DNA from: Algibacter marinivivus
Lineage (GTDB): Bacteria; Bacteroidota; Bacteroidia; Flavobacteriales; Flavobacteriaceae
Length of the DNA stretch: 64,000 bases
NCBI RefSeq assembly: GCF_003143755.1
Contig: NZ_QFRI01000001.1
Coordinates: forward strand, 124,001 to 188,000
Direction: 5' to 3'
Shown: positions 42,835-52,515 of the stretch, in pieces
Numbering within the stretch: the first letter of the stretch is position 1
Layout of the letters: the number at the start of each line of letters is the position of its first letter
Program-made: the position numbers and the translations under genes
The notes under the pieces: model-generated
Databases searched by the model: none
Told to the model about the DNA's origin: nothing
The model's input: only the letters and a program-made list of their open reading frames with translations

Positions 42835-43674
42835 TTGACTACAAAATTAATTTCAAGCGCAAACAACCCATTTATTCGACAACTTGTTCAATTAAAAGAC
42901 AAGTCGCGAGAACGTAAAAAAACAGGCTCTTTTTTAATTGAAGGTGTTCGAGAAGTTTCGTTAGCTTTAAAAGGCGGTTATGAATTAGTGACCGTTTTAT
43001 TTTATCCTGATTTATTCTCAGAAGAACAATTAAACGATTTAACTGTAAATGTTAGGTTGAGCGCTCCCGATAGTTATCGGGACGAAACCCAATTAAACTG
43101 TATTGAGATTTCAAAAGAAGTGTATCAAAAATTAGCTTACCGCGATACCACTGAAGGTGTTTTAGCCGTTGCAAAATCAAAAACAAATAGTTTAGGTGAT
43201 TTGGTTTTTGAAAATAAAAACCCATTGATTCTAGTTGCTGAAGCTCCAGAAAAACCTGGAAATATTGGTGCTATTTTAAGAACCGCTGATGCTGCAAATG
43301 TGGATGCTGTAGTTATAGCTAATCCGAAAACGGATTTATACAACCCTAATATTATTCGTTCTAGTGTAGGCTGTGTGTTTACCAATCAAATTGCTACTGG
43401 AAGCACTTCTGAAATTATTGATTTTTTGAAATCAATAAGCATTGAAATTTATTGTGCAGCGTTGCAAGCTTCTGTTGATTATCATACGCAAGATTTTACC
43501 AAACCAACAGCTATTGTTGTTGGTACTGAAGCTACTGGTTTAAGTGATGCGTGGTTAGAAAACTCGACCCAAAATATTATTATTCCTATGCAGGGCGAAA
43601 TAGATTCTATGAATGTTTCGGTTGCTGCTGGAATTCTTATTTTTGAGGCTAAGAGGCAGAGAGGATTTAAATAG
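42835..43674 (+). CDS. TrmH/SpoU family RNA 2'-O-methyltransferase (RlmB-like), TTG start
   Basis: 279 residues. N-terminal substrate-binding part (FIRQLVQLKDKSRERKKTG, FLIEGVREV) then the SPOUT knot with motif 1 EKPGNIGAILRTADAANVDA, motif 2 VVGTEATGLSDAWL and motif 3 IIPMQGEIDSMNVSVAAGIL. Methylates a ribose in rRNA or tRNA. The start is TTG; the -7 box 21 bp upstream supports it. It is followed after 9 bp by a GIY-YIG gene, probably in one operon. Confidence 0.92.
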   Translation: MTTKLISSANNPFIRQLVQLKDKSRERKKTGSFLIEGVREVSLALKGGYELVTVLFYPDLFSEEQLNDLTVNVRLSAPDSYRDETQLNCIEISKEVYQKLAYRDTTEGVLAVAKSKTNSLGDLVFENKNPLILVAEAPEKPGNIGAILRTADAANVDAVVIANPKTDLYNPNIIRSSVGCVFTNQIATGSTSEIIDFLKSISIEIYCAALQASVDYHTQDFTKPTAIVVGTEATGLSDAWLENSTQNIIIPMQGEIDSMNVSVAAGILIFEAKRQRGFK

Positions 43675-43683
43675 ACTATAAAC

Positions 43684-43998
43684 ATGTATTTCTATTACGT
43701 CTATATCTTAAAATGTTCTGATAATTCTTATTACACGGGAATAACCAATGACTTAGATAAACGAATTAAAGAACATACCTACGGAAAATATAGAGATTGT
43801 TACACTTATAAGCGAAGACCAATAGAAGTTAAGTTTTACGAAACTTTTAATGATGTATTGCAAGCCATATATTTTGAAAAGAAAATAAAAAGATGGACAC
43901 GTGCAAAGAAAAAAGCCTTAATTGATGGGGATTTTGATATGCTTCAAATATTGGCTGAGTGCAGAAATGCAACTCATTATAAATATAGAGGTAAATAA
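43684..43998 (+). CDS. GIY-YIG nuclease-domain protein (UPF0213/YhbQ-like)
   Basis: 104 residues. The GIY-YIG core is YYVYILKCSDNSYYTGITND (residues 4-23), with the conserved Arg in LDKRIKEH and the late Glu in AIYFEKKIKRW. These single-domain proteins are found near DNA-repair or RNA genes and their targets are unsettled. It is 9 bp downstream of the SPOUT methylase gene. Confidence 0.92.
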   Translation: MYFYYVYILKCSDNSYYTGITNDLDKRIKEHTYGKYRDCYTYKRRPIEVKFYETFNDVLQAIYFEKKIKRWTRAKKKALIDGDFDMLQILAECRNATHYKYRGK

Positions 43999-44061
43999 GC
44001 ACATCGAATTAGCTTTACATAATCTAAATTTAAAAACTACCATATTCAAAAGCTTTAACTG

Positions 44062-44134
44062 TGTCATGTTGAGCGCAGTCGAAACACATTAAAAAACGGA
44101 ATTATCATGCACTTCGACTACGCTCAGTGTGACA
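44062..44134. repeat. Imperfect inverted repeat, likely dispersed flavobacterial element
   Basis: Arms of 28 bp (44062-44089 and 44107-44134) starting TGTCATGTTGAGCGCAGTCG and ending CGCTCAGTGTGACA match at 21 of 28 positions, all mismatches being transitions. A related fragment, CTTCGCTCTGAATGACA, is at 46669-46685. Such TGTCA-TTGAGCG-AGTCGA elements recur in flavobacterial intergenic DNA. Confidence 0.65.
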
Positions 44135-44167
44135 GAATAGTTTAATTTAGCCTCTCAAATATATAAC

Positions 44168-45400
44168 ATGAATTCAACTACCCTATTTTACATCATCATC
44201 GCCATTATTGTTATCAATTTTATAGTTGATAAAGTGCTTGACGCGTTAAACGCAAAGCATTTTAATGATACACTTCCTGAAGAATTACAAGATGTTTATG
44301 ATGATGCTGAATACAAAAAATCGCAAAGCTATAAGGCTACGAATTATAAATTTGGATTGCTAACCTCAACGTTTTCCATCCTTTTGACTTTAGGGTTTTT
44401 ATGGTTTGATGGTTTTGAGTTTGTTGATAACATAGCTCGAGATTATAGTGAAAACCCAATTATTGTAGCGCTTATTTTCTTTGGAATTATTATGATTGGC
44501 AGCGATATTTTAACCACACCATTTTCTTATTACAGCACCTTTGTTATTGAAGAAAAATTCGGGTTTAATAAAACCACTGTAAAAACTTTCTTTTTAGATA
44601 AAATTAAAGGTTGGTTGATGATGGCTATTATTGGCTGCGGTATTTTAGCGCTCATTATTTGGTTTTATCAAGCTACAGGAAAACACTTTTGGTTATACGC
44701 TTGGGCTTTAGTAGCTGTTTTTACGTTGTTTATGAATATGTTTTATTCTAAGCTTATTGTGCCGCTTTTTAACAAACAAACGCCTTTAGAGGAAGGGACA
44801 TTGCGTGATAAAATTTCCGCGTATGCCAAAACTGTTGGCTTTAAATTAGATAAGATTTTTGTAATTGATGGCTCCAAACGAAGCACCAAAGCCAATGCCT
44901 ATTTTTCTGGTTTTGGAAGTGAAAAACGTGTAACGCTTTATGACACCTTAATTAACGATTTAGAAGATGAAGAAATTGTTGCTGTTCTGGCACACGAAGT
45001 TGGGCATTACAAAAAGAAGCATATCATTTTTAATTTGTTTGCTTCTATTCTGTTAACAGGGTTGACGCTTTATATTTTATCGTTGTTTATTTCAAACCCT
45101 TTATTATCGCAAGCTTTAGGTGTTGAAATCCCTAGTTTTCATATTGGGTTAATTGCTTTTGGACTCCTCTACTCGCCTATCTCTGAAATTACAGGCTTGA
45201 TTATGAATGTGTTTTCTAGGAAGTTTGAATACCAAGCAGACGATTATGCTAAAAACACTTATAAAGGTGAACCACTTATTACCTCCCTAAAAAAGCTTTC
45301 TAAAAATAGTTTGAGTAATTTAACACCGCACCCTGCTTATGTGTTTATGCATTATTCGCATCCTACACTTTTGGAACGTATTGGGAATTTGAGGAAGTGA
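44168..45400 (+). CDS. M48 family metallopeptidase (Ste24-like)
   Basis: 410 residues with about seven helices and the zinc motif HEVGH (residues 276-280) followed later by FEYQADDYA (third ligand Glu). The N-terminal region and KRSTKANAYFSGFG match the Ste24/CAAX-prenyl-protease-1 type of M48. In bacteria, which do not prenylate proteins, these enzymes act in membrane-protein quality control; the role here is inferred. Monocistronic by spacing. Confidence 0.93.
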   Translation: MNSTTLFYIIIAIIVINFIVDKVLDALNAKHFNDTLPEELQDVYDDAEYKKSQSYKATNYKFGLLTSTFSILLTLGFLWFDGFEFVDNIARDYSENPIIVALIFFGIIMIGSDILTTPFSYYSTFVIEEKFGFNKTTVKTFFLDKIKGWLMMAIIGCGILALIIWFYQATGKHFWLYAWALVAVFTLFMNMFYSKLIVPLFNKQTPLEEGTLRDKISAYAKTVGFKLDKIFVIDGSKRSTKANAYFSGFGSEKRVTLYDTLINDLEDEEIVAVLAHEVGHYKKKHIIFNLFASILLTGLTLYILSLFISNPLLSQALGVEIPSFHIGLIAFGLLYSPISEITGLIMNVFSRKFEYQADDYAKNTYKGEPLITSLKKLSKNSLSNLTPHPAYVFMHYSHPTLLERIGNLRK

Positions 45401-45575
45401 GTTTGAATACTTGGTGTCATTTCTGTAAATGAGAAACCTCATGATTTATGTTTTGGTCAAAACTTGACTTTATAAAAATTTTCAGCTACTTTCGTCTTAT
45501 ATGAAATATAAAACATTAAAGAATTTCTTTATATGCTTAGCTTTTGTCTCGTTTTAAAATAAAATTCAAAAATGT

Positions 45576-46388
45576 ATGAAGGATGATGATTTATATTTAA
45601 TTGATGATTCTATTAAACAATTTGAGATTTTAGAAAATGAAAATATCAATGAACATTTAAAAGAATATCCAAAATTAATATCAGTCTTAGATAACACAAT
45701 TTTTAAATATTCTTGTCTCTCTTACCACCTTATTAAGTATCAAAAAACGCTACCAGTCAACATTAATCATTTACAATTTTTTGTTACCTCTGTTGCTAAT
45801 AATGCTATTGTTCTAAAAAAATTATTTTTATCTGGCTGGCACTTACAGTCACAATCAATTATGAGAGTTCAATTTGAGCAAATTAATATTGCTTTATCTA
45901 TTATTTGTGACAATGATTTTTTTAAAAAATATCATAAACTACAGCAAATAAAAAAAGAAAAAGTACCATTCAGTCCAAAACAAAAGGAAACAAAAAATAT
46001 TATCAGAAAACTACTAATAAAAAGAAAAGGGAAAGAATTTTATAATGCTATAGAATCTTTAATGGATTTCTTATACAAAGAATTATCGAGGTCGATTCAT
46101 GGTAACTTTTTACATATTGCTATGCTTTCATATAGTGTAGACTTTAAAAAAGACATATTAACTCCTGGAATAGGTGGCAATATGAAATCAATACCCAGAA
46201 CAGTCTATACTTTACAAGAGATGAATAATTATTCTCAAATTATGTTTACTTTCTTAAGGATTTTGGTCAAAGAATCCAAAGAAATTAATTTTGAAGGAAC
46301 CGATTTGAATTTGAATTTTATGGAAAAAACTTTAATTTTAAAAAATGGAACATTGAATCAACACAAAATAACGATTCATCACAAATAA
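45576..46388 (+). CDS. Hypothetical all-helical protein
   Basis: 270 residues with no recognised domain. It is rich in Ile, Lys and Asn and predicted helical; the segment LSRSIHGNFLH (about residues 169-179) contains R-x4-H-like spacing seen in HEPN-type or DUF5677-like proteins, a weak resemblance. It lies alone between the Ste24 gene and repeat copy F, with AT-rich composition unlike its neighbours, so it may be an accessory gene. Confidence 0.6.
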   Translation: MKDDDLYLIDDSIKQFEILENENINEHLKEYPKLISVLDNTIFKYSCLSYHLIKYQKTLPVNINHLQFFVTSVANNAIVLKKLFLSGWHLQSQSIMRVQFEQINIALSIICDNDFFKKYHKLQQIKKEKVPFSPKQKETKNIIRKLLIKRKGKEFYNAIESLMDFLYKELSRSIHGNFLHIAMLSYSVDFKKDILTPGIGGNMKSIPRTVYTLQEMNNYSQIMFTFLRILVKESKEINFEGTDLNLNFMEKTLILKNGTLNQHKITIHHK

Positions 46389-46530
46389 AAAAGATTTCAA
46401 AAATAATTCAAAAAGTTTAAGCTGACAAGACATAACCCTCTTCAAGAACTAGTAATAATCAAATTCATTAAACAAACCTTTCCCAAAGCAAACCAAATTC
46501 CATTCTAAACCCAATAATCCAGCAAACAAA

Positions 46531-46627
46531 CCCGCGTTAGGGATTGAAGTGAATAGCCCACAGCTTTTGCGCCTTAGCGCAGAAGCGAGGACTTGTAACG
46601 GAAAGCCCGACCCTTGTGGTAACGCCC
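46531..46627 (-). repeat. Dispersed structured repeat, copy F
   Basis: Plus-strand ends CCCGCGTTAGGG and TAACGCCC (stem GCGTTA 46534-46539, TAACGC 46620-46625). The third hairpin TTGCGC/GCGCAgAA (46567-46583) is intact. Canonical direction is minus, opposite to both flanking genes. Confidence 0.85.
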
Positions 46628-46829
46628 AAATAACACTTATTTATTACTTCAATTTAATAGATTCTTCGCTTCGCTCTGAATGACAAATAATTAATGTATC
46701 TTCGCCGCTTGAAACTCAAGATGAGTTTACTCCTCAGGGTGAGGATGTGTTACTGGAAGTTTAAGTTTAGTATGTCGATGCGCTTCTTTATGTAACACCA
46801 CATAACAAAATCGCATACATTAAACAAGA
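46628..46829 (+). promoter_or_regulatory. Upstream region/possible structured leader of the DEAD-box gene
   Basis: TATCTTCG at 46697-46704 is one base from the TAnnTTTG -7 element. If used, the leader would be about 120 nt; it contains CTC/GAG short pairs near 46715-46745 and a longer-range GTGTTAC/GTAACAC pairing (46747-46753, 46792-46798). Cold-shock DEAD-box genes often have structured leaders, so control by RNA folding is possible. No ORF is supported here. Confidence 0.35.
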
Positions 46830-48647
46830 ATGAGCACATTCCAAGATTTAGGTCTTAATGACGACCTATTACAAGCAATTACAGATTTAGGGTTTGAAAA
46901 ACCTAGTGAAGTACAACAAAAAGCAATCCCAATTTTATTAGAATCTGAAACCGATTTAGTGGCTTTGGCCCAAACGGGTACGGGTAAAACTGCCGCATTT
47001 GGTTTCCCGATGTTAGAGAAAATTGATGTGGCTAGCAGAACCACGCAGGGTTTAATTTTATCGCCTACCAGAGAGCTTTGTTTACAGATTACCAACGAGA
47101 TGAAATTGTATGGTAAATATTGTAAAGGCCTTAATGTAGTGGCGGTATACGGCGGTTCTAGTATTACAGACCAAGCGCGTGAGATTAAACGTGGCGCACA
47201 AATAATTGTGGCGACTCCTGGACGTATGAAAGATATGATTAACAGACGTTTGGTTGATATTTCTAAAATCCAATATTCGGTTTTAGATGAGGCTGATGAG
47301 ATGTTAAACATGGGCTTTAAAGAGGATATTACTGATATTTTATCGCACACACCAGAGGATAAAAACACCTGGTTGTTTTCGGCTACAATGCCTAGAGAAG
47401 TATCTAGAATTGCTAAAAACTTTATGCACAACCCACAGGAAATTACTGTTGGAAATAAAAATGAGAGTACAAGTAATGTATCGCATGAATATTATTTAGT
47501 AAATGCTAGAGATAGATACCAAGCATTGAAACGTTTAAGTGATGCTAATCCTGATATATTTTCGGTTATTTTTTGTAGAACGAAACGTGATACACAAAAG
47601 GTTGCTGAAAAACTGATTGAAGATGGATATAGCGCTGGGGCTTTACATGGAGATTTGAGTCAGAATCAGCGTGATATTGTGATGAAATCGTTTAGAAACA
47701 AACAAATTCAAATGTTGGTAGCTACTGATGTTGCTGCACGTGGTATTGATGTTGATGATATTACACACGTAATAAATTACCAATTACCTGATGAAATTGA
47801 AACCTACACACACCGTTCTGGTAGAACTGGACGTGCTGGTAAAAACGGGATTTCAATGGTGATTGTTTCTAAAAGTGAAGTGCGTAAGATTAAAAGTATT
47901 GAGCGCATTATTAAACGTCAATTTGATAAAAAAGAAATTCCTGATGGTGCTGATATTTGCGAAGTGCAATTGATGTCTTTGGCTAATAAAATTCACAACA
48001 CTGAGATTAACCATGAAATTGATAAGCATTTAGCTAACATAAACGAGTTATTTGCTGATACAGATAAAGATGAATTGATTAAAAAATTCTTCTCGGTAGA
48101 GTTTACACGTTTTTATAATTACTACAACAAATCTAAAAACCTAAATGTTGCAGAAGGTTCTTATGATAGTAGTGAAGGTAGAAGTAGGGGTGGTAAATCT
48201 ACACGTTACTTTATTAATGTTGGTGGTAAAGATGGTTTTGATTGGATGAAGTTAAAAGACTTCTTGAAAGAGCAACTAGGACTTGGTAGAGATGATGTTT
48301 TTAAAGTGGAAACTAAAGACAGCTTCTCATTTTTTAATACTGAAAACGAACTTAAAGAGAAAGTATTAGCACATTTTACCGACTTTAAACATGAAGGCCG
48401 TTTTGTAAACGTTGAAGTATCTGAAAACCGTGGTGGCGGTGGAAGACGTGGAGACAGACGCGGTGGCGGCGGAAGACGCGATGGTGGAAAAAGACGTGAC
48501 GATAGACGTGGTAGCGGAAGACGCAGTGATAGAAAAGAAAGTTCTGGAAACCGAAGTGACAGACGCAGAAACGAAGGTGGTTCTAAACCTAGACGTTCTG
48601 ATTCTAGTGATTTTGGAAGTTCTAGACCTAGACGCTCTAGACGATAG
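46830..48647 (+). CDS. DEAD-box RNA helicase (DeaD/CsdA-like)
   Basis: 605 residues. Q motif (GFEKPSEVQQKAIP), Walker A AQTGTGKT (47-54), PTRELC, DEADEML, SATMP, and motif VI HRSGRTGRAGK are complete. Residues about 455-545 are a DbpA-type RNA-binding domain (RYFINVGGKDGFDW), and the tail is Arg/Gly-rich (RGGGGRRGDRRGGGG) for nonspecific RNA contact. Functions in ribosome assembly and RNA unwinding at low temperature in relatives. A bidirectional terminator follows. Confidence 0.95.
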   Translation: MSTFQDLGLNDDLLQAITDLGFEKPSEVQQKAIPILLESETDLVALAQTGTGKTAAFGFPMLEKIDVASRTTQGLILSPTRELCLQITNEMKLYGKYCKGLNVVAVYGGSSITDQAREIKRGAQIIVATPGRMKDMINRRLVDISKIQYSVLDEADEMLNMGFKEDITDILSHTPEDKNTWLFSATMPREVSRIAKNFMHNPQEITVGNKNESTSNVSHEYYLVNARDRYQALKRLSDANPDIFSVIFCRTKRDTQKVAEKLIEDGYSAGALHGDLSQNQRDIVMKSFRNKQIQMLVATDVAARGIDVDDITHVINYQLPDEIETYTHRSGRTGRAGKNGISMVIVSKSEVRKIKSIERIIKRQFDKKEIPDGADICEVQLMSLANKIHNTEINHEIDKHLANINELFADTDKDELIKKFFSVEFTRFYNYYNKSKNLNVAEGSYDSSEGRSRGGKSTRYFINVGGKDGFDWMKLKDFLKEQLGLGRDDVFKVETKDSFSFFNTENELKEKVLAHFTDFKHEGRFVNVEVSENRGGGGRRGDRRGGGGRRDGGKRRDDRRGSGRRSDRKESSGNRSDRRRNEGGSKPRRSDSSDFGSSRPRRSRR

Positions 48648-48665
48648 ATTGAAAAGAAATAATAT

Positions 48666-48700
48666 AAAAAATCCTGAAATTAATTTTTCAGGATTTTTTT
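48666..48700. terminator. Bidirectional terminator
   Basis: Stem AAAAAATCCTGAAA/TTTTCAGGATTTTTT between the convergent DEAD-box and T9SS type-B genes, with T-runs on both strands. Confidence 0.88.
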
Positions 48701-51598
48701 TTATCTTTTTAATGAAAAATGTCCATAATAGGTTTTCTGTCTCTCTCGAACAAAGACTTTAAACCAATAATCTGATTCTGGCATAGGATTGCCATTAAAA
48801 GTTCCATCCCATCCTTGAGATAACGAATTTAATTCTTTAACTAATTTACCATATCGATTAAAAATTGAAATTTTTAATCCTAAACCTAACAACTCAGAAT
48901 TTATGTGCCAACTGTCATTATAACCATCTTGATTAGGAGTAAAATATTTTGGATAACTTAAAATTAAAACTTGTTCTTGATGGGTTCCACATCCATTTCT
49001 ATCTCTAATGTATAAAGTATAATCACCCGCTTCTAAGTTTTCAAAAAAAGCAGTTTCTTGAAAACTAATATTGTTTAAAGAAAACTCATAATTACCATTC
49101 CCATTAACTTTTACCAAAAGTGAATTATTTTCAGACCAATCTTTTATTACAATATCCTCAATACTTGCAGTTCCAGAATCTAAAACATTTATTTCTTTTG
49201 TGTAATCACAGGTATTTATTAATGATAAATTATAATTTAGAGTAGCTGTTACAAAATATTTACCTGGTTTATCTATGGTAATTGAGTTTGTAATTTCTCC
49301 AGTAGACCAAAGGTAACTATCAAAATTATTTGGCACATCTAAATTTAAGGTTTCACCTTCACATATATATTGAGTTTCTTCAATATTAAAAAAAGGTGTA
49401 TTGAGAACTCTGATTAAAAAACTATTTGTAGAATAACAGTCGTTATCGTTTATATTCTCAATACGCGAATATATTCGTTCTGGATTATCTATGTTTTCAT
49501 AGCTATAAGGTAAATTATTAATTCCTTTGTTAGCTTCTTCTAATGACAGATGGTATGTAACATTATAGTTCCCTGACTGATTATTAATAATTTCATTATC
49601 CTTTGATTTTAAATCAAAAAACGTTTTTCCGTCATTCAATCCATCATCACACAATATAAAATCACTAATATTTATTGGTTTTGGTTTAAAAGTAGCTTGA
49701 ATGTTTATGGGAGCTACTTCAAAACACAGAGGATTATCAGCATTTTCTACTCTTGCATAAATGGTTTTAGAAATTTCAGAAACCTCAATATTTGCTTGTA
49801 TACTATTCTCCTTATTTTCCGCATCTTCTAGCGAATTATAATAATTAATCATAACGCTTGAGTTTGACTGAGATCCATCAACTTTAATATCTAAGTCTTC
49901 AAGATTCAAAAAATTAGATTCATTAAAATTCTCATAACAAACAAAATAATCATTAGCCTGAATAAGTGGTTTAAAATCAGTAATTATCTCAAATTCTGAA
50001 ATTACATAACAGTTTCGATTTAATGCATTGTATACTTTTGCATAAATAGTTTTATTTTCTACATAAAAGGTTTCTATTAAAGGTAATTCTTTAATATGAT
50101 TTTCAAGATTCTCTATGTTTTCAAAATAAGAAATTTTAAAATTTTCAGGAAGCTGACCATTTAAAATAATAGCACTTTTATTACCTATATTATAAGACTC
50201 ACTTGAACATATAACAACATCATTTGTAATACTAGCATTCGGTAAACTAAATATTTCTATTTCTTTTGTTATTTCTTTAACCTCTCCATTTGACGAGGTA
50301 ATAATTGCATTTACTTCATATTTACCCTCTTGATTATAAGTATGAGTTGTATTAATTCTTGAATCAGTATTACCATCTCCAAAATCCCAATTTACAGAAG
50401 CTATATTAGAATTTGAACTAAAATTAAAAACTGTTTCACTCCCTAAACAAAAATTTTCAACATCAATTATCGGTTTTAAATACGATTGAACTAATGTTGG
50501 CAAACCATATTTACTGTCTCCATCTAAAAGATTTATTCCTCTGGATTCATAATCACAATCAGAGCCTATAAAATTAGGTCTGTTAATTACATCTAAATAA
50601 TTTCTATTGAAATTAGCCAAATATATTTTCTCATCGATTGCCAATTGTAATGCAAAAACACCATCTGTTCCTTGGTAAACTATTTCAATTGACTCTGAAA
50701 TTTCATCATCAGATACATCTAAATTGAATTGATAGACTCTAGAATCTGTGAGAGTTCTAGTTGCAGAAGCATATAACTTGCTACCATCTGGCGAAAACTC
50801 TATACCATAAGGGCTTTCATTTGAAAACTCATACAACTTAACAAAATTGGTTAGAGTGCCATTATTAATATTAAAATCATACAAAAACACAACACCAGTT
50901 GCATTTTCATTACTTCCCGTATAACCAATTAAGGCCATTTTTTTTCCATCAGGAGAAATTTTCATGTATCCCCAATTGTTTGATAAAACAGCTCCAAGTG
51001 AAGATATAATTGAGGACTCAGATACTCCATCTTCATTTATCTCGTATGCCAAAAAATTATTAGTATTTACCTCTCTTACTACAACCCAATAGGATGTTCC
51101 GTCAGCATGTTTTACAACGGATATTTGTTCAGCCATATCCTTTGTAGAAATTTGAACGTTTTTTAAATCTGTTACATCTCCATTGCCGCCATTCAAATCT
51201 ATGTTAATCTCAGAATAATTTAAACCGTTGTCTCTACTTAAATCATCAATTGTAAAAATATAATAGAATTTTTCATTTTTTGGCTTAGGTACAATAACAG
51301 TTTGCGAGGTAGATTCAAAACCTAATAACCCTCCCCCATTTGGCATAATGCTATGATTTTTATCCCATACATTAACACCATTTGAATAAAACAAAAGATT
51401 ACCTGTAGAATCTGAAATACTTGAACAAGCCTCAACCGTATTCATTGAGCTATTTGAAAGCACAATAGGGGTATCATTCAAAAAATTAATTGCAGACTTA
51501 TTTCCAAAATACCAATTTGCAGCTTCATTTTGAGAGAAACCATTTATTGTACTGATAAAAATAATCAGTGTAAGGTATTTTTTTAATATCTTTTTCAT
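48701..51598 (-). CDS. T9SS type-B cargo (gliding-motility-associated C-terminal domain)
   Basis: 965 residues with an N-terminal signal (IIFISTINGFSQ). Residues about 25-380 look like a beta-propeller made of repeated short blades (NLLFYSNGVNVWD, PKNEKFYYIFTID, ISPDGKKMALIGY, FSPDGSKLYAS). A PKD domain follows (VNWDFGDGNTDS...HTYNQEGKYEV, about 405-455), then three repeats of about 95 residues related to those in the type-A cargo at 40974 (FILCDDGLNDGKTFFDLKS...VTYHLSLEEAN...RIYSRIEN). The end, YFTPNQDGYNDSW...ISIFNRYGKLV...YWFKVFV, is the type-B sorting domain. A surface protein; its ligand is unknown. Confidence 0.92.
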   Translation of the reverse strand: MKKILKKYLTLIIFISTINGFSQNEAANWYFGNKSAINFLNDTPIVLSNSSMNTVEACSSISDSTGNLLFYSNGVNVWDKNHSIMPNGGGLLGFESTSQTVIVPKPKNEKFYYIFTIDDLSRDNGLNYSEINIDLNGGNGDVTDLKNVQISTKDMAEQISVVKHADGTSYWVVVREVNTNNFLAYEINEDGVSESSIISSLGAVLSNNWGYMKISPDGKKMALIGYTGSNENATGVVFLYDFNINNGTLTNFVKLYEFSNESPYGIEFSPDGSKLYASATRTLTDSRVYQFNLDVSDDEISESIEIVYQGTDGVFALQLAIDEKIYLANFNRNYLDVINRPNFIGSDCDYESRGINLLDGDSKYGLPTLVQSYLKPIIDVENFCLGSETVFNFSSNSNIASVNWDFGDGNTDSRINTTHTYNQEGKYEVNAIITSSNGEVKEITKEIEIFSLPNASITNDVVICSSESYNIGNKSAIILNGQLPENFKISYFENIENLENHIKELPLIETFYVENKTIYAKVYNALNRNCYVISEFEIITDFKPLIQANDYFVCYENFNESNFLNLEDLDIKVDGSQSNSSVMINYYNSLEDAENKENSIQANIEVSEISKTIYARVENADNPLCFEVAPINIQATFKPKPINISDFILCDDGLNDGKTFFDLKSKDNEIINNQSGNYNVTYHLSLEEANKGINNLPYSYENIDNPERIYSRIENINDNDCYSTNSFLIRVLNTPFFNIEETQYICEGETLNLDVPNNFDSYLWSTGEITNSITIDKPGKYFVTATLNYNLSLINTCDYTKEINVLDSGTASIEDIVIKDWSENNSLLVKVNGNGNYEFSLNNISFQETAFFENLEAGDYTLYIRDRNGCGTHQEQVLILSYPKYFTPNQDGYNDSWHINSELLGLGLKISIFNRYGKLVKELNSLSQGWDGTFNGNPMPESDYWFKVFVRERQKTYYGHFSLKR

Positions 51599-51738
51599 AT
51601 AAGCTTAATAGATAAAAGTACGAAAAATGAATTGGCTCTAATTTATAAGCGTTAATATTAAGTCAAATTTAAACACATTAATTTCTAATCTGTATTATCT
51701 TTAGTACTTTTACGACTAAATTAGCGTTAATCATTATT

Positions 51739-52515
51739 ATGAAGCATAACCTATTACTTTTTACATTTTTACTTATTTCAACTTTTTGTTTTGCGCAAGA
51801 AGCTGATAAGGTATTAGGTGTTATCTTAAACTCTTCAGATAAAAGTGCTTTAGAAAATGTAAATATTGTAAACCTAAATCAAGTTATAGGTACTACAACC
51901 AATAAAAAAGGAGAATTTCAAATTTCAGCGAAAGTTAATGATACCCTTCACTTTTCCTATTTAGGATTTAAATCTATTAAAGTAAGAGTTACAAATGACT
52001 GGTTGAAATTTGGAAGTTCTGACATTGAGCTTACTGAATTGGCTTTAGCACTTGAAGAAGTTGTTGTAAATCAATTAAAGTTAACAGGCTATTTAGAGGT
52101 TGATATTAAACAGGTTCCAGATATAAACACCAACTACCGTTACAGTATTTCTGGGCTTCAGGGTACAGGTTACGAGGCTAGTAAAAAATCTGGTTTAACT
52201 AAAGTTATAGGTTCTATTTTTAATCCTGCAGATTTCTTGCATCGTATGTTTGGTAAAAAACCTAACGAGTTACGTAAGCTCAAAAAGATGAAGCAAGATG
52301 ATGAAATTAGAAACCTTTTGGCTTCTCGTTTTGATCGTGAAATGCTCACCGTACTCTTACAAGTAGAGCGCGTTGATTTAGATGAAATTGTAAGTCAGTG
52401 TAATTACTCCAAAGGTTTTATTCAAACCGCTAACGACCTTCAGATACTGGATGCCATTAGCGAATGTTATGAAGAATATAAGTTATTAAGTAGAGGACGA
52501 AGCAGAAAAATTTAA
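51739..52515 (+). CDS. Exported protein with carboxypeptidase-regulatory-like domain
   Basis: 258 residues with a signal peptide (FTFLLISTFCFAQ). Residues about 25-105 are a CarboxypepD_reg-like beta-sandwich (GVILNSSDKSALENVNIVN, TTTNKKGEFQIS, FSYLGFKSIKV, LALEEVVV), the module that begins many TonB-dependent receptors, but no receptor barrel follows. The rest is soluble helical sequence. The function is unknown. Its stop codon overlaps that of the convergent trmH gene (shared TTAA). Confidence 0.85.
   Translation: MKHNLLLFTFLLISTFCFAQEADKVLGVILNSSDKSALENVNIVNLNQVIGTTTNKKGEFQISAKVNDTLHFSYLGFKSIKVRVTNDWLKFGSSDIELTELALALEEVVVNQLKLTGYLEVDIKQVPDINTNYRYSISGLQGTGYEASKKSGLTKVIGSIFNPADFLHRMFGKKPNELRKLKKMKQDDEIRNLLASRFDREMLTVLLQVERVDLDEIVSQCNYSKGFIQTANDLQILDAISECYEEYKLLSRGRSRKI

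Noticed and set aside
48412-48762. Acidic ORF overlapping the end of the DEAD-box gene
   Set aside because: It is a frame-shifted reading of the Arg/Gly-rich tail that runs through the terminator.
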